33,756 nucleotides of DNA, taken from Arthrobacter terrae (GTDB taxonomy: Bacteria > Actinomycetota > Actinomycetes > Actinomycetales > Micrococcaceae). The notes beneath the pieces are model-generated. The model was not told the DNA's origin. It did no database searches and saw nothing but the letters and a program-made list of their open reading frames with translations. Positions 23,259-31,003 of this stretch are shown one piece after another. Position 1 is the stretch's first letter; each line of letters opens with the position of its first letter. Location of the stretch: assembly GCF_015708085.1 (NCBI RefSeq), contig NZ_JADNYM010000016.1:76790-110545 (forward strand), in the 5' to 3' direction. The translations under genes and the position numbers were made by a program.

Positions 23259-24107
23259 GTGAGGATCGATCTGCATACCCATTCCAATGTTTCGGACGGA
23301 ACCCAGCCACCGGCCGTTTTGCTGGCTGCGGCCAAAGACGCGGCCCTGGATGTGCTGGCGCTGACCGATCATGATTCCACCGGAGGCTGGGGGGAAGCAG
23401 CCGCGGCAGCACGGGAGGTTGGGGTGGTGCTGGTCCCGGGCATGGAGGTGTCCTGCCGGACGGCCGAGGGCATCAGCGTTCATTTGCTCTCCTACCTCCA
23501 TGATCCATCCCATCCCGGTCTGCTCGAGGAAATCACCAAGGCCAAGGATGCCCGCCTGTCGCGGGCAACGCGCCTCGTGGAGCGGCTGGCTGAGGATTAT
23601 CCGCTGAATTGGGACGACGTCACGCAGCATATTGCACCGGGTGCCACGGTGGGCCGGCCACACATTGCCGACGCCCTGGTGGCCGCCGGAATCGTCGAAG
23701 ACAGGACCGAGGCTTTTAGAAGTATTCTCTCCTCCCATTCGCGATACTACGTCTCGCATTATGCGCCGGACCCGATACTGGCGATTGAGCTGGTGCGGGC
23801 GGCCGGGGGAGTACCGGTTTTTGCGCATCCGGTCGCATCGGCCCGGGGCCGCGTGGTTGCGGACCAGACGTTCGAGGAGATGATCGACGCCGGTCTGCTG
23901 GGAGTCGAGGTGGACCACCGGGATAATCCGGAGCAGGGGCGGGTTTGGCTCCGGGCGCTGGCGGCGCGGCGCGGTCTGCTGATGACAGGGTCCTCGGATT
24001 ACCACGGTGCGGGGAAGCCCAACCTGCTGGGGGAAAACCTCACTGCTGCGCACGTACTGGCCAGGATCGAAGAGCTTGCCAGCGGCTCACCGGTCATTCG
24101 CCCTTAG
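23259..24107 (+). CDS. PHP-domain phosphoesterase (TrpH/RNase AM-like)
   Basis: 282-aa metal-dependent phosphoesterase. The PHP motifs are RIDLHTHSNVSDG at the N-terminus, LALTDHDSTGGW, PGMEVSC, VHLLSYLHD, PVFAHPVA, GVEVDHRDN and SSDYHG near the C-terminus; their His/Asp/Glu residues would bind a trinuclear metal site. Close relatives degrade 3',5'-nucleoside bisphosphates or trim RNA 5' ends (YciV/TrpH), which is the best guess for this one. The start is GTG 23259 because the hydrophobic strand begins there and the leaderless promoter pattern fits. It is convergent with the helicase gene and is not part of an operon. Substrate is inferred. Confidence 0.88.
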   Translation: MRIDLHTHSNVSDGTQPPAVLLAAAKDAALDVLALTDHDSTGGWGEAAAAAREVGVVLVPGMEVSCRTAEGISVHLLSYLHDPSHPGLLEEITKAKDARLSRATRLVERLAEDYPLNWDDVTQHIAPGATVGRPHIADALVAAGIVEDRTEAFRSILSSHSRYYVSHYAPDPILAIELVRAAGGVPVFAHPVASARGRVVADQTFEEMIDAGLLGVEVDHRDNPEQGRVWLRALAARRGLLMTGSSDYHGAGKPNLLGENLTAAHVLARIEELASGSPVIRP

Positions 24108-24126
24108 CTGCTGCGGCTTAGCTCAA

Positions 24127-24166
24127 TGACGCTGCTGGCCCTGCAGTGTGGGGGCCAGCAGCGTCA
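24127..24166. terminator. Hairpin between PHP and helicase genes
   Basis: A perfect 15-bp stem (24127-24141 with 24152-24166) with a 10-nt loop sits midway in the 76-nt convergent spacer. It is symmetric in use and lacks a strong T-tract; it probably ends both transcripts. Confidence 0.65.
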
Positions 24167-24183
24167 CTTCGTTGGGTTTGGTG

Positions 24184-25956
24184 CTACTCCGCGGCGGACG
24201 TTTCGGCACCCGCAACGACCTCACCGTTGCGCCGGCGGGTGCGGCTGCGGTTGCGCCGGGGGCGTGCCGGCTGGGCGGAGCCGTCCGCGTCGTTGACTGC
24301 CGTCGTAGTGACGGGACCGCTGGTTGCGGCGGCAGGAGCTTCTGTGGACGGGCGACGGCGGCTGCGTTCCGCACCGCTGCCTGCCGAGCCCGTGCGGGAA
24401 CTGCTGCGTTGTCCCTCGCCTCCGGATGTGCGCGCCCTGTCGGTTGAACGTTCGCTGGAAGTGCGCCCGCCGGATCGGCCGTCGGCGTCGGACTTCCGGC
24501 CGCCGTCGCGCCCGCTCGTACGGCCGCCGTCGCGCCCGCCGGCGTGGGGTGCTGTATTGCGTTTGCCCGTCTCGCCCAGGTCTTCGAGGACCTCGGCATT
24601 GATTCCGGCATGCGTGCGCTGGTTCCGCGGCAGCCGGCCCTTGGTACCCTCGGGGATATCCAGGTCTTCGTAGAGGTGCGGCGAGGAGGAATACGTCTCC
24701 ACCGGCTCAGGAACGTTCAGGCCCAGCGCCTTGTTAATCAGGGCCCAGCGCGGCATATCGTCCCAGTCCACGAAGGTCACCGCGGTGCCCTTATTGCCGG
24801 CCCGGCCGGTGCGGCCCACCCGGTGGAGATAGATCTTTTCGTCCTCAACGCACTGGTAATTGATTACGTGCGTGACGTCATCTACGTCAATGCCGCGGGC
24901 GGCAACATCGGTGGCCACGAGCACATCGACCTTGTTGTTGCGGAAGGCACGCAGGGCCTGCTCGCGCGCGCCCTGGCCCAGGTCTCCATGAATGGCGGCG
25001 GCGGCAAAACCGCGGTCAATGAGCTCATCGGCGACCTTCGCGGCGGTGCGCTTGGTCTTGGTGAAGATAATGGTCCGGCCGCGTCCGCGGGCCTGCAGAA
25101 TTCGTGCCACTACCTCGGCCTTGTCCATGCTGTGCGCCCGGTAAATCAGCTGGCGGATGTCGCGCTTGGTCAGGCCCTCGTCATCCGGGTCGGCGGCGCG
25201 GATGTGGGTGGGCTGCGTCATGTACCGCCGGGCCATGGCGACGACAGCGCCGGGCATTGTGGCGGAGAACAGCAGCGTCTGGCGGACGGCGGGAGTGCCG
25301 GCGATCAGCGTTTCGACGTCGGGCAGGAAGCCCAGATCCAGCATTTCGTCTGCCTCGTCCAGCACGACGATTTTGACGCTCTTGAGGTTCAGATGCTTTT
25401 GCTTGTACAGATCAATCAGGCGTCCGGGAGTGCCGACCACCACCTCCACGCCCTTGTGCAGGGATTCGATCTGCGGCTCGTAGGCGCGGCCACCGTAGAT
25501 CGTAGCGATCCGCGCACCCCGCTGCCGCGACGCTGTCGCCAGGTCGTTGGCCACCTGGACAGCCAGTTCACGGGTCGGCACAATCACCATGGCCTGCGGG
25601 GCGCCTGGGGTGGGCAGCTTGTCGTACCCCGGGTCCTTCGGGGCAACCACGCGCTGCAGCGCCGGAATGCCGAAGCCAAGGGTCTTGCCGGTACCGGTCT
25701 TCGCCTGGCCGATGATGTCATGGCCGGCCAGCGCGATCGGCAGCGTCATGGACTGGATCGGGAAAGGGTGAGTGATGCCGGCTGCGGTGAGCGAGGCAAC
25801 AATGTCCTCGCGGACGTTGAAGTCGGCGAAAGTCTGCGGCACTTGCTGGTGCGGTTCCGCAGTGGTGGTCAATGTTGCCTCGACGGTGAGCTCGTCGTCG
25901 GTGTTATCCGCACGCAACTGGGTTTCGCCGTCGATGTTCGTGGTATCAGTCTTCAC
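24184..25956 (-). CDS. DEAD-box ATP-dependent RNA helicase
   Basis: 590-aa RNA helicase for RNA unwinding in ribosome assembly or mRNA decay. Motifs in order: Q motif TFADFNVREDIVASL with PFPIQ, motif I AKTGTGKT, Ia PTRELAVQ, Ib TPGRL, II LDEADEML, III SATMP, IV IIFTKTKR, V DVAARGIDV and VI HRVGRTGRAGN. After about residue 430 comes a long basic Arg/Gly/Ser tail with repeated GRDGGR blocks, ending in an Arg-rich RNRSRTRRRN segment, probably an RNA-binding extension. GTG 25956 is used; TTG 25974 in frame, 9 nt after the upstream stop, is an alternative. Neither has a Shine-Dalgarno sequence. Counterpart of RhlE-type Rv3211. Confidence 0.92.
   Translation of the reverse strand: MKTDTTNIDGETQLRADNTDDELTVEATLTTTAEPHQQVPQTFADFNVREDIVASLTAAGITHPFPIQSMTLPIALAGHDIIGQAKTGTGKTLGFGIPALQRVVAPKDPGYDKLPTPGAPQAMVIVPTRELAVQVANDLATASRQRGARIATIYGGRAYEPQIESLHKGVEVVVGTPGRLIDLYKQKHLNLKSVKIVVLDEADEMLDLGFLPDVETLIAGTPAVRQTLLFSATMPGAVVAMARRYMTQPTHIRAADPDDEGLTKRDIRQLIYRAHSMDKAEVVARILQARGRGRTIIFTKTKRTAAKVADELIDRGFAAAAIHGDLGQGAREQALRAFRNNKVDVLVATDVAARGIDVDDVTHVINYQCVEDEKIYLHRVGRTGRAGNKGTAVTFVDWDDMPRWALINKALGLNVPEPVETYSSSPHLYEDLDIPEGTKGRLPRNQRTHAGINAEVLEDLGETGKRNTAPHAGGRDGGRTSGRDGGRKSDADGRSGGRTSSERSTDRARTSGGEGQRSSSRTGSAGSGAERSRRRPSTEAPAAATSGPVTTTAVNDADGSAQPARPRRNRSRTRRRNGEVVAGAETSAAE
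24497..24538 (-). repeat. 24-nt-period repeats in the helicase tail
   Basis: An identical 18-nt block occurs at 24497-24514 and 24521-24538 and encodes the repeated GRDGGR. It shares the GACGGCGG core seen in the dapD and dapE repeats. Confidence 0.8.
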
Positions 25957-25983
25957 AGTGTTTTTACCGTTCAATTCGTCTAT

Positions 25984-26193
25984 TCAGGTGCCGCAAACCA
26001 AGGCTTCGACGCCGGCCCGGTGTGGGTCGAACGGAGCCAGAGGCGGCACTTCCAGCGGAAGCCGATCGCGGGCTAACAACTGCTTGCCGGCTGCCGCTGC
26101 AGTTTTCCTGCGCAGCGCTGACATCATAAGATCGCGTAGGGGCGGGCTTGAGAGAACTTTCGAAAAGGAAACAATCAACGACCGGGCATCCAT
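25984..26193 (-). CDS. Small hypothetical protein, 69 aa
   Basis: Unrecognised short protein between the ribonuclease and helicase genes. It begins MDARSLIVSFSKVLSSPPLR, has a basic helix LMMSALRRKTAAAAGKQLLA, and ends PFDPHRAGVEALVCGT. The amphipathic N-terminus, the proline-rich end and the GC-rich third positions look like a real protein rather than chance. A TAGACT hexamer ends 12 nt before ATG 26193, giving a very short 5' leader. The stop lies 9-27 nt before the helicase start and the helicase has no ribosome binding site, so the two are probably translated together. No membrane segment or known motif. It could be a helicase partner, or a leader peptide. Confidence 0.55.
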   Translation of the reverse strand: MDARSLIVSFSKVLSSPPLRDLMMSALRRKTAAAAGKQLLARDRLPLEVPPLAPFDPHRAGVEALVCGT

Positions 26194-26205
26194 GTCTACA
26201 CTGCC

Positions 26206-26211
26206 AGTCTA
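26206..26211 (-). promoter_or_regulatory. Likely -10 hexamer for the 69-aa gene and helicase
   Basis: TAGACT on the minus strand lies 12 nt before ATG 26193, predicting a leader of about 5-6 nt. It would separate the helicase unit from the upstream ribonuclease gene. Confidence 0.45.
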
Positions 26212-26289
26212 ACCGGTCGGCCGGGGTTTCACGGTGTTTCCGCCCGTTTTCCGCTCTCCCAATGACGCCCCAGCGACGCAAGAGGGTCC

Positions 26290-27813
26290 TCAGAGGGTTG
26301 TGAAGAGGACGGTGCGTGTTCTGATGTCCGCCTGCAGCAGCCGTACGCGGACGTTGGTGCCGGGTTCCAGCGCGCCCGCGCAATATGCCGAAACGGCAGG
26401 ATCCTTGAGCTGGATGATGCTCTTGGGGCTGGCATGCGCGTTGCCGTTACCGTTGCTCTTGGGCCCGCTGATGACGACGGCGTCAAACTCGGCGCCGACA
26501 TGCGCGCTCAGCACTGCAGCCTCAACGGTGTCAATGGCGGCCCTGTCCACCTTGTTGGCCAGCTGATCTGATGCCATCATAATGGCCGGCAGCTGGGGTA
26601 AGGCGTCGCGGGCCCACTGCGGAACGGATTCACCGGCGCTCAGAGCGGAGCAGATCGCCAGCACAAACCGGTCCACCAGCCGGCGCAGCGGCGCGGTCGT
26701 ATGCGCATACGGTGCGGCAACCGCGGCCTGAACGCTGTGCTGCGGCAGCTCGCCGTCGAAAGGTGTGTAAGCCGCTCCGCGAAACAGCGCCGTGGCCGCA
26801 TGCATGAGGGCAAGTTGCTGGGGATCGGAGGTATCCAGGGAGCGCAGATAATCGCCATAGGGCATGTCCATGGGCCAGGGTTTCGTCAGCACCACGGTCT
26901 GCCGCCGGTACCGATCCACCGACGCCGCATCCGGCTCCGGCATGGTTCGCAGGATGCCGACCTTGCCGTCGAGCATCAGCGCCGCGGCGGCCATCCCGGT
27001 CAGCAGGGAGATCTGTGCATTCCAGTCTTCAACCGGCAGCGCCGGCCGGAACACCAGCTTGTACCGGTCGCCGTCGAACTCCACTTCCTGCCGGGGAACA
27101 TTCAGGCTTGCCCCGCCGCGCTTGTGCTCCAGCTCAATGCGCTTAAGCCCGATCTCCTTGAGCAGACCCAGCGTTCGGGTGATGGCAGCGCTGGTCACAG
27201 TCCCTGAAACCGGGCTGGAGCCGTCGTCGATCATGACCTGTGCCTGAGCGTAGTCGAGCCGTGCCACGCTCCGGACTGCTGCGCGCCGTACCGTCGTCGA
27301 GACCTCCTCGCCGGCGTCGTCCAGGGCAATCCGCCACACAAACGCGGACCGTATGCGGCCGGGCAGCAGGCTCGCCGCATTCTCGCTCATGCGCGCCGGA
27401 TGAAGTGGTACGCGGCCGTCAGGGGTGTACACCGTCTGGCCGCGGAGCCGGGTTTCCGAGTCCAGGGCACCGGCTGGTGGAACGAACGACGGGACATCCG
27501 CAATGGCATAGTGCACTAAATAGGCAGGCACCGGGCCGGACGCCTCACCCGGGGTTGGTTGTTGGCCGCTGAACGGCTCCAGAAACATTGCCTGGTCCAG
27601 GTCCATCGAGCCCGGCGGATCAATGCTGAGAAATGGTTGCGCTGTGAGATCGAGTTCGGGGAGCTGATGGCCGGCAATTGAGGCGCTCACTTCCGCCAAT
27701 ACCTCCTCACTGAACCTCTGCGGAAGCTTGAATTCCGTCTTCAGGTTCGCCAGCGCCAGGGCAAGTTGCTGCTGCGCTGCACTGGAGTGCACGTCAATGT
27801 GAGAGTATGGCAC
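26290..27813 (-). CDS. RNB-domain (RNase II/R-type) exoribonuclease
   Basis: 3'-to-5' exoribonuclease of 507 aa. The RNB catalytic motif FLSIDPPGSMDLDQAMFLE supplies the metal-binding aspartates, and YAIADVPSFV and YTPDGRVPLHPARMSEN follow as expected. HTTAPLRRLVDRF is the conserved late RNB motif. The N-terminal cold-shock domains of E. coli RNase II are missing; a degraded S1-like region closes the protein (GAEFDAVVISG; VRLLQADIRTRTVLF). This short form is usual in actinobacteria. Start GTG 27813 has no Shine-Dalgarno sequence; TAGGCT ends 6 nt upstream. It is divergent from the ferritin-like gene and upstream of the helicase, forming an RNA-metabolism group. Confidence 0.92.
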   Translation of the reverse strand: MPYSHIDVHSSAAQQQLALALANLKTEFKLPQRFSEEVLAEVSASIAGHQLPELDLTAQPFLSIDPPGSMDLDQAMFLEPFSGQQPTPGEASGPVPAYLVHYAIADVPSFVPPAGALDSETRLRGQTVYTPDGRVPLHPARMSENAASLLPGRIRSAFVWRIALDDAGEEVSTTVRRAAVRSVARLDYAQAQVMIDDGSSPVSGTVTSAAITRTLGLLKEIGLKRIELEHKRGGASLNVPRQEVEFDGDRYKLVFRPALPVEDWNAQISLLTGMAAAALMLDGKVGILRTMPEPDAASVDRYRRQTVVLTKPWPMDMPYGDYLRSLDTSDPQQLALMHAATALFRGAAYTPFDGELPQHSVQAAVAAPYAHTTAPLRRLVDRFVLAICSALSAGESVPQWARDALPQLPAIMMASDQLANKVDRAAIDTVEAAVLSAHVGAEFDAVVISGPKSNGNGNAHASPKSIIQLKDPAVSAYCAGALEPGTNVRVRLLQADIRTRTVLFTTL

Positions 27814-27819
27814 CTGCCA

Positions 27820-27825
27820 AGCCTA
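27820..27825 (-). promoter_or_regulatory. -10 hexamer of the leaderless RNB gene
   Basis: TAGGCT on the minus strand ends 6 nt before GTG 27813. One copy of the 21-bp direct repeat starts 3 nt further upstream, covering the -35 region. Confidence 0.58.
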
Positions 27826-27828
27826 GCC

Positions 27829-27905
27829 CGAGGGCCCCGCCGCGCGGCTTTTTGCGCGGGTGGGTAGGGCGACGGCGCTAGCTGCGAGGGCCCCGCCGCG
27901 CGGCT
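27829..27905. repeat. Pair of identical 21-bp direct repeats in a divergent promoter
   Basis: The same 21 nt, beginning CGAGGGCCCC and ending GCGCGGCT, occur at 27829-27849 and 27885-27905, 56 nt apart start to start. Each contains a GCCGCGCGGC palindrome. The first is followed by five T. They may be regulator sites, part of a duplicated segment, or a dispersed repeat. Confidence 0.8.
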
Positions 27906-27940
27906 GGACCTGCGCTCCACCGGTAGCGTACCGGACCCGT

Positions 27941-27946
27941 TACCCT
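27941..27946 (+). promoter_or_regulatory. -10 hexamer of the leaderless ferritin-like gene
   Basis: TACCCT ends 7 nt before ATG 27954, and no ribosome binding site is present. Confidence 0.55.
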
Positions 27947-27953
27947 AGGTTCT

Positions 27954-28658
27954 ATGAGTATTCCGCCGGGTGAGTCCGCACCGAACGTCTCCGTCGGTGA
28001 GCTGAACGCACGCTATGACAAGTTTGTCGTAGACCTCCTGGGCGTCATCGCTTATGGAGAACTTTCTGCCTTTGAGCGGTTGTCCTCGGACGCCCGGTAT
28101 TCACCCACGCTGCATGACCGCGCTGCGCTGGGCCGGATGGCAGTGGCCGAGTTCGAGCACTTTGAGGTGGTCCGGGCCAGGTTGGCGGAAATGAACATGG
28201 ACGTGGAGTTGGCGATACGCCCGTTCCAAACATCTGTTGACGCTTTCCATGACCGTACCCGGCCCGCTGACTGGTACGAATCGCTCATGAAGGCATACGT
28301 AGTCGATGCCATTTCCGAGGACTTCTACCGTGCGATCAGTGAGTTTCTGGACCCACGTACACGCGAAATCATCGCAGCGGTCCAGACGAATGCCGAGTCC
28401 GGCAGGCTGCTGCAGGATCGGTTGAAGAAAATGTTGACCGACGATCCCAGGCTGGCTTCCCGGCTGGCCTTGTGGGGCAGACGGTTGGTCGCGGAGGTGC
28501 TGACCCAGGCACGGCAGGTGGGTACCGAACACACCTTTCTGCGCGGGCTAATGGCCGACGACGATGTTCCGGCCGCGCGCGACGAGGTCAGTACGCTGAT
28601 GGCGCAGCTGACTAAGAATCACTCCCGTCGGATGAGCCAGCTGGGCCTGACAGCCTGA
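27954..28658 (+). CDS. Ferritin-like (MiaE-type fold) protein
   Basis: 234-aa helical protein of the ferritin-like superfamily, akin to actinobacterial proteins related to tRNA hydroxylase MiaE. Candidate di-iron ligands fall in helices: Glu in AYGELSAFERL, the ExxH of AVAEFEHFEVV, acidic residues in YVVDAISEDFYRA, and a late ExxxxQARQVGTEH segment. Activity is inferred, not shown: it could be a hydroxylase, an oxidative-stress protein or a non-catalytic member. Neighbours are RNA enzymes (RNB ribonuclease, DEAD-box helicase), and M. tuberculosis has a similar protein beside rhlE (Rv3210c-Rv3211), which favours a link to RNA. Start ATG 27954 is leaderless. Confidence 0.78.
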   Translation: MSIPPGESAPNVSVGELNARYDKFVVDLLGVIAYGELSAFERLSSDARYSPTLHDRAALGRMAVAEFEHFEVVRARLAEMNMDVELAIRPFQTSVDAFHDRTRPADWYESLMKAYVVDAISEDFYRAISEFLDPRTREIIAAVQTNAESGRLLQDRLKKMLTDDPRLASRLALWGRRLVAEVLTQARQVGTEHTFLRGLMADDDVPAARDEVSTLMAQLTKNHSRRMSQLGLTA

Positions 28659-28729
28659 AGCCGGAAATTTCCCTGCCGATGCCTGGCGGCGGCGGAAAAT
28701 GTCCATCGAGCGAAAGGCGGTAGACGCAG

Positions 28730-29743
28730 ATGGCGGTAGTCCGCGAGTTCTTTCGGCTGGGACCGGCGCGGGATGACCACTATCCTGCGTTACGGTGCGC
28801 TATTGGAGTAGCCGTGCCGCTGCTGGTGCTGCTGTCCCTGGGGCGTTCGGACCTTGCGATTTATGCCGTTTTTGGTGCTTTCACCGGGGTCTTCGGCCGC
28901 GGTGAAAGCTACCGGCTTAGGATGGTGCATCAGTTGCAGGCCGGCCTCCTGATCCTTGCGGCCGTAACGCTCGGCTCACTCAATTCCCTGGCCGGGGCAG
29001 CGCCGTGGTGGATCATCGCAACGACGTCGGCGGTGGGAGCAGTCGGTGCGGTGGCCGCTGAGCGTCTCCGGCTCGGACCCGTCGGCCCATTCTTCTTTAT
29101 CTTTGCCTTCGCCGCCACGTCCTACATTCCCCTGGCCGTCCCGCTTACGGTACCGCTGCTGACCACGGCGCTGCCCGTGGTGCTGGCCGTCGTCGTCGGC
29201 GTCTCCGGTTGGTTCATCCGTCGTGGACTGCGCAGACCGTCAAGACCCCGGGTGGCTACGGCAGGCCGGCCGGTCAACTGGCGTGCCGTCCGGCTGCAGG
29301 CGGTGCGTTATGCGCTGGCCATCGCGGCAGCGGGTACGCTGGCGACGATCACCGGGGTGGGGCACAGCTACTGGGCGATGGTGAGCGCCGCCGTGCCGCT
29401 GATGGGGCCGGATATGGCCAAGCAAGTGATTCGAGGATTGCACCGGGTGCTGGGCACGCTGGCAGGACTGGTGGTGCTCTGGCTGGTATTGCTGCTGTCG
29501 CTGGTGCCATGGCAAGTGGTGCTGCTGGTGGTGGTTCTGCAGTTCCTGGCGGAAATATTCGTCGCCCGGCACTATGGGCTGGCCCTGCTTTTCATCACGC
29601 CGCTGGCGCTGCTGATGACGGAACTGGGGCAGCCGGGCAATGTGGGACTTTTGATGCTGGAGCGGGCCGTGGAAACCGGCATCGGTGCGGCGGTGGGCAT
29701 CGCAGTCGCCCTCCTGCTGCGGGACCGGCCGCGCGGCAATTGA
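28730..29743 (+). CDS. FUSC-family membrane protein (aromatic-acid-exporter-like)
   Basis: 337-aa integral membrane protein with two blocks of about five to six hydrophobic helices separated by a basic loop ([11 protein letters not shown]; residues about 165-175). The first block begins after [19 protein letters not shown]; the second contains [20 protein letters not shown] and the motif [15 protein letters not shown], typical of FUSC/ArAE proteins. Those families are linked to export of aromatic acids or to envelope stress; no substrate can be stated. AAAGGCGG about 9 nt upstream supports ATG 28730. It appears to stand alone, 71 nt after the ferritin-like gene. Confidence 0.82.
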   Translation: MAVVREFFRLGPARDDHYPALRCAIGVAVPLLVLLSLGRSDLAIYAVFGAFTGVFGRGESYRLRMVHQLQAGLLILAAVTLGSLNSLAGAAPWWIIATTSAVGAVGAVAAERLRLGPVGPFFFIFAFAATSYIPLAVPLTVPLLTTALPVVLAVVVGVSGWFIRRGLRRPSRPRVATAGRPVNWRAVRLQAVRYALAIAAAGTLATITGVGHSYWAMVSAAVPLMGPDMAKQVIRGLHRVLGTLAGLVVLWLVLLLSLVPWQVVLLVVVLQFLAEIFVARHYGLALLFITPLALLMTELGQPGNVGLLMLERAVETGIGAAVGIAVALLLRDRPRGN

Positions 29744-29873
29744 AATGCCGCCGGTCAGCGGCCATCGCCGCACCCAGCGTCCGCCGCGTGAAATATGCCG
29801 GGCGTGCCGGCGGTTAGAACTAAGGAGCCCACCGGATTCGCCGGCGCGTATCCCAACGAAAGGTCCCTTCTCC

Positions 29874-30872
29874 ATGACTGTTCCCCTCTCCATCCTCGAC
29901 CTTGCCCATATTGGACGGGGAGAAACCGCCGAAAGTTTCAAAGCCAGCGTGGCACTGGCGCAGCACGCGGAGAATTGGGGGTACCGGCGGATCTGGTACG
30001 CGGAGCACCACAATATGCCGACCATTGCCTCCTCGGCCACCAGTGTACTGATTGCGCACGTTGCGGCGAATACGACGAAGATCAGGCTCGGTGCCGGCGG
30101 CGTTATGCTGCCCAACCATGCTCCGTTGACCATTGCCGAGCAGTTTGGAACCTTGGAAACTTTGCACCCGGGGCGCATTGACCTTGGACTGGGCAGGGCA
30201 CCGGGAAGTGACCAGAAGACCATGCGTGCCCTGCGCCGGGACCCGATGTCCTCAGACACGTTCCCGCAGGACGTCATGGAGCTGCAGGGGTACCTCACCG
30301 GCAACACCCGCATTCCCGGCATTAACGCAATACCCGGTCGGGGCACCAATGTGCCGCTGTACATTCTGGGATCTTCATTGTTCGGTGCCAAGCTCGCTGC
30401 AGCACTGGGACTGCCGTATTCGTTTGCCTCGCACTTTGCGCCCAATGCTCTTGAAGATGCCGTGAAGATTTACCGTCGGGAGTTCCAGCCCTCGGACCAA
30501 CTCGCCGAGCCGTACGTCATCGCCGGTGTCAATGTGATCGCAGCCGATACCGAGGAGGATGCGCAGCAGCAGTTCCTGACCGGTAAACGCAACAGAATTG
30601 CCCAGATGGTGGGCCAGGGTAAAACCTTTACCGACGAGGAAGCGGACCTCCTGCTTGAATCCCCGGCGGGGCATCAGGTGCTGCAGATGGCCAGATATTC
30701 CGCCGTCGGGACGCCCGCCCAAGTGAAGGAGTACCTGGATGACTTCACCGAAGTGGCCCAGGCGGACGAGCTCATTGTGGCCACCCAGGCGAGCAGTGTG
30801 GACAGCTGGCTGCGCTCCTACGAGTTGTTGGCCGAGGTTGCGGGACTTGTGCCGGTTGCGCCGGGGAAATGA
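29874..30872 (+). CDS. LLM-class flavin-dependent oxidoreductase
   Basis: 332-aa member of the luciferase-like monooxygenase family, a TIM-barrel using FMN or F420. Motifs: [18 protein letters not shown] at the N-terminus, [49 protein letters not shown] and the late [20 protein letters not shown] followed by ASHFAP. This is the MsnO8/TIGR03558-like group, with no known substrate for most members. ATG 29874 is chosen because AAAGG lies about 12 nt upstream and the barrel starts there; the open frame further upstream overlaps the FUSC gene and is not similar to the family. A hairpin ends the transcript. Confidence 0.92.
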   Translation: MTVPLSILDLAHIGRGETAESFKASVALAQHAENWGYRRIWYAEHHNMPTIASSATSVLIAHVAANTTKIRLGAGGVMLPNHAPLTIAEQFGTLETLHPGRIDLGLGRAPGSDQKTMRALRRDPMSSDTFPQDVMELQGYLTGNTRIPGINAIPGRGTNVPLYILGSSLFGAKLAAALGLPYSFASHFAPNALEDAVKIYRREFQPSDQLAEPYVIAGVNVIAADTEEDAQQQFLTGKRNRIAQMVGQGKTFTDEEADLLLESPAGHQVLQMARYSAVGTPAQVKEYLDDFTEVAQADELIVATQASSVDSWLRSYELLAEVAGLVPVAPGK

Positions 30873-30887
30873 CGGCTTTCCCGTGAA

Positions 30888-30928
30888 ATGACGTCCCGCC
30901 ACGCATCATTTTGCGGGCGGGACGTCAT
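30888..30928 (+). terminator. Hairpin after the LLM oxidoreductase gene
   Basis: A 13-bp stem (30888-30900 with 30916-30928) with a 15-nt loop that can pair further, 16 nt after the stop codon. There is no T-tract, so it is a GC-rich terminator candidate. Confidence 0.6.
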
Positions 30929-31003
30929 GATGGCCGGGCCGGCGCCATGCTACTGTCACGTCGGTAGGACGGAACTGGCGGCAAAAATGAAAAGGGCGGG
31001 AAA

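Noticed and set aside
24544-26076. 510-aa plus-strand frame over the helicase gene
   Set aside because: It is antisense to a helicase with every DEAD-box motif and shows no family features of its own.
29685-29873. N-terminal extension of the LLM oxidoreductase
   Set aside because: It overlaps the FUSC gene and has no similarity to the barrel family; ATG 29874 begins the conserved first strand.
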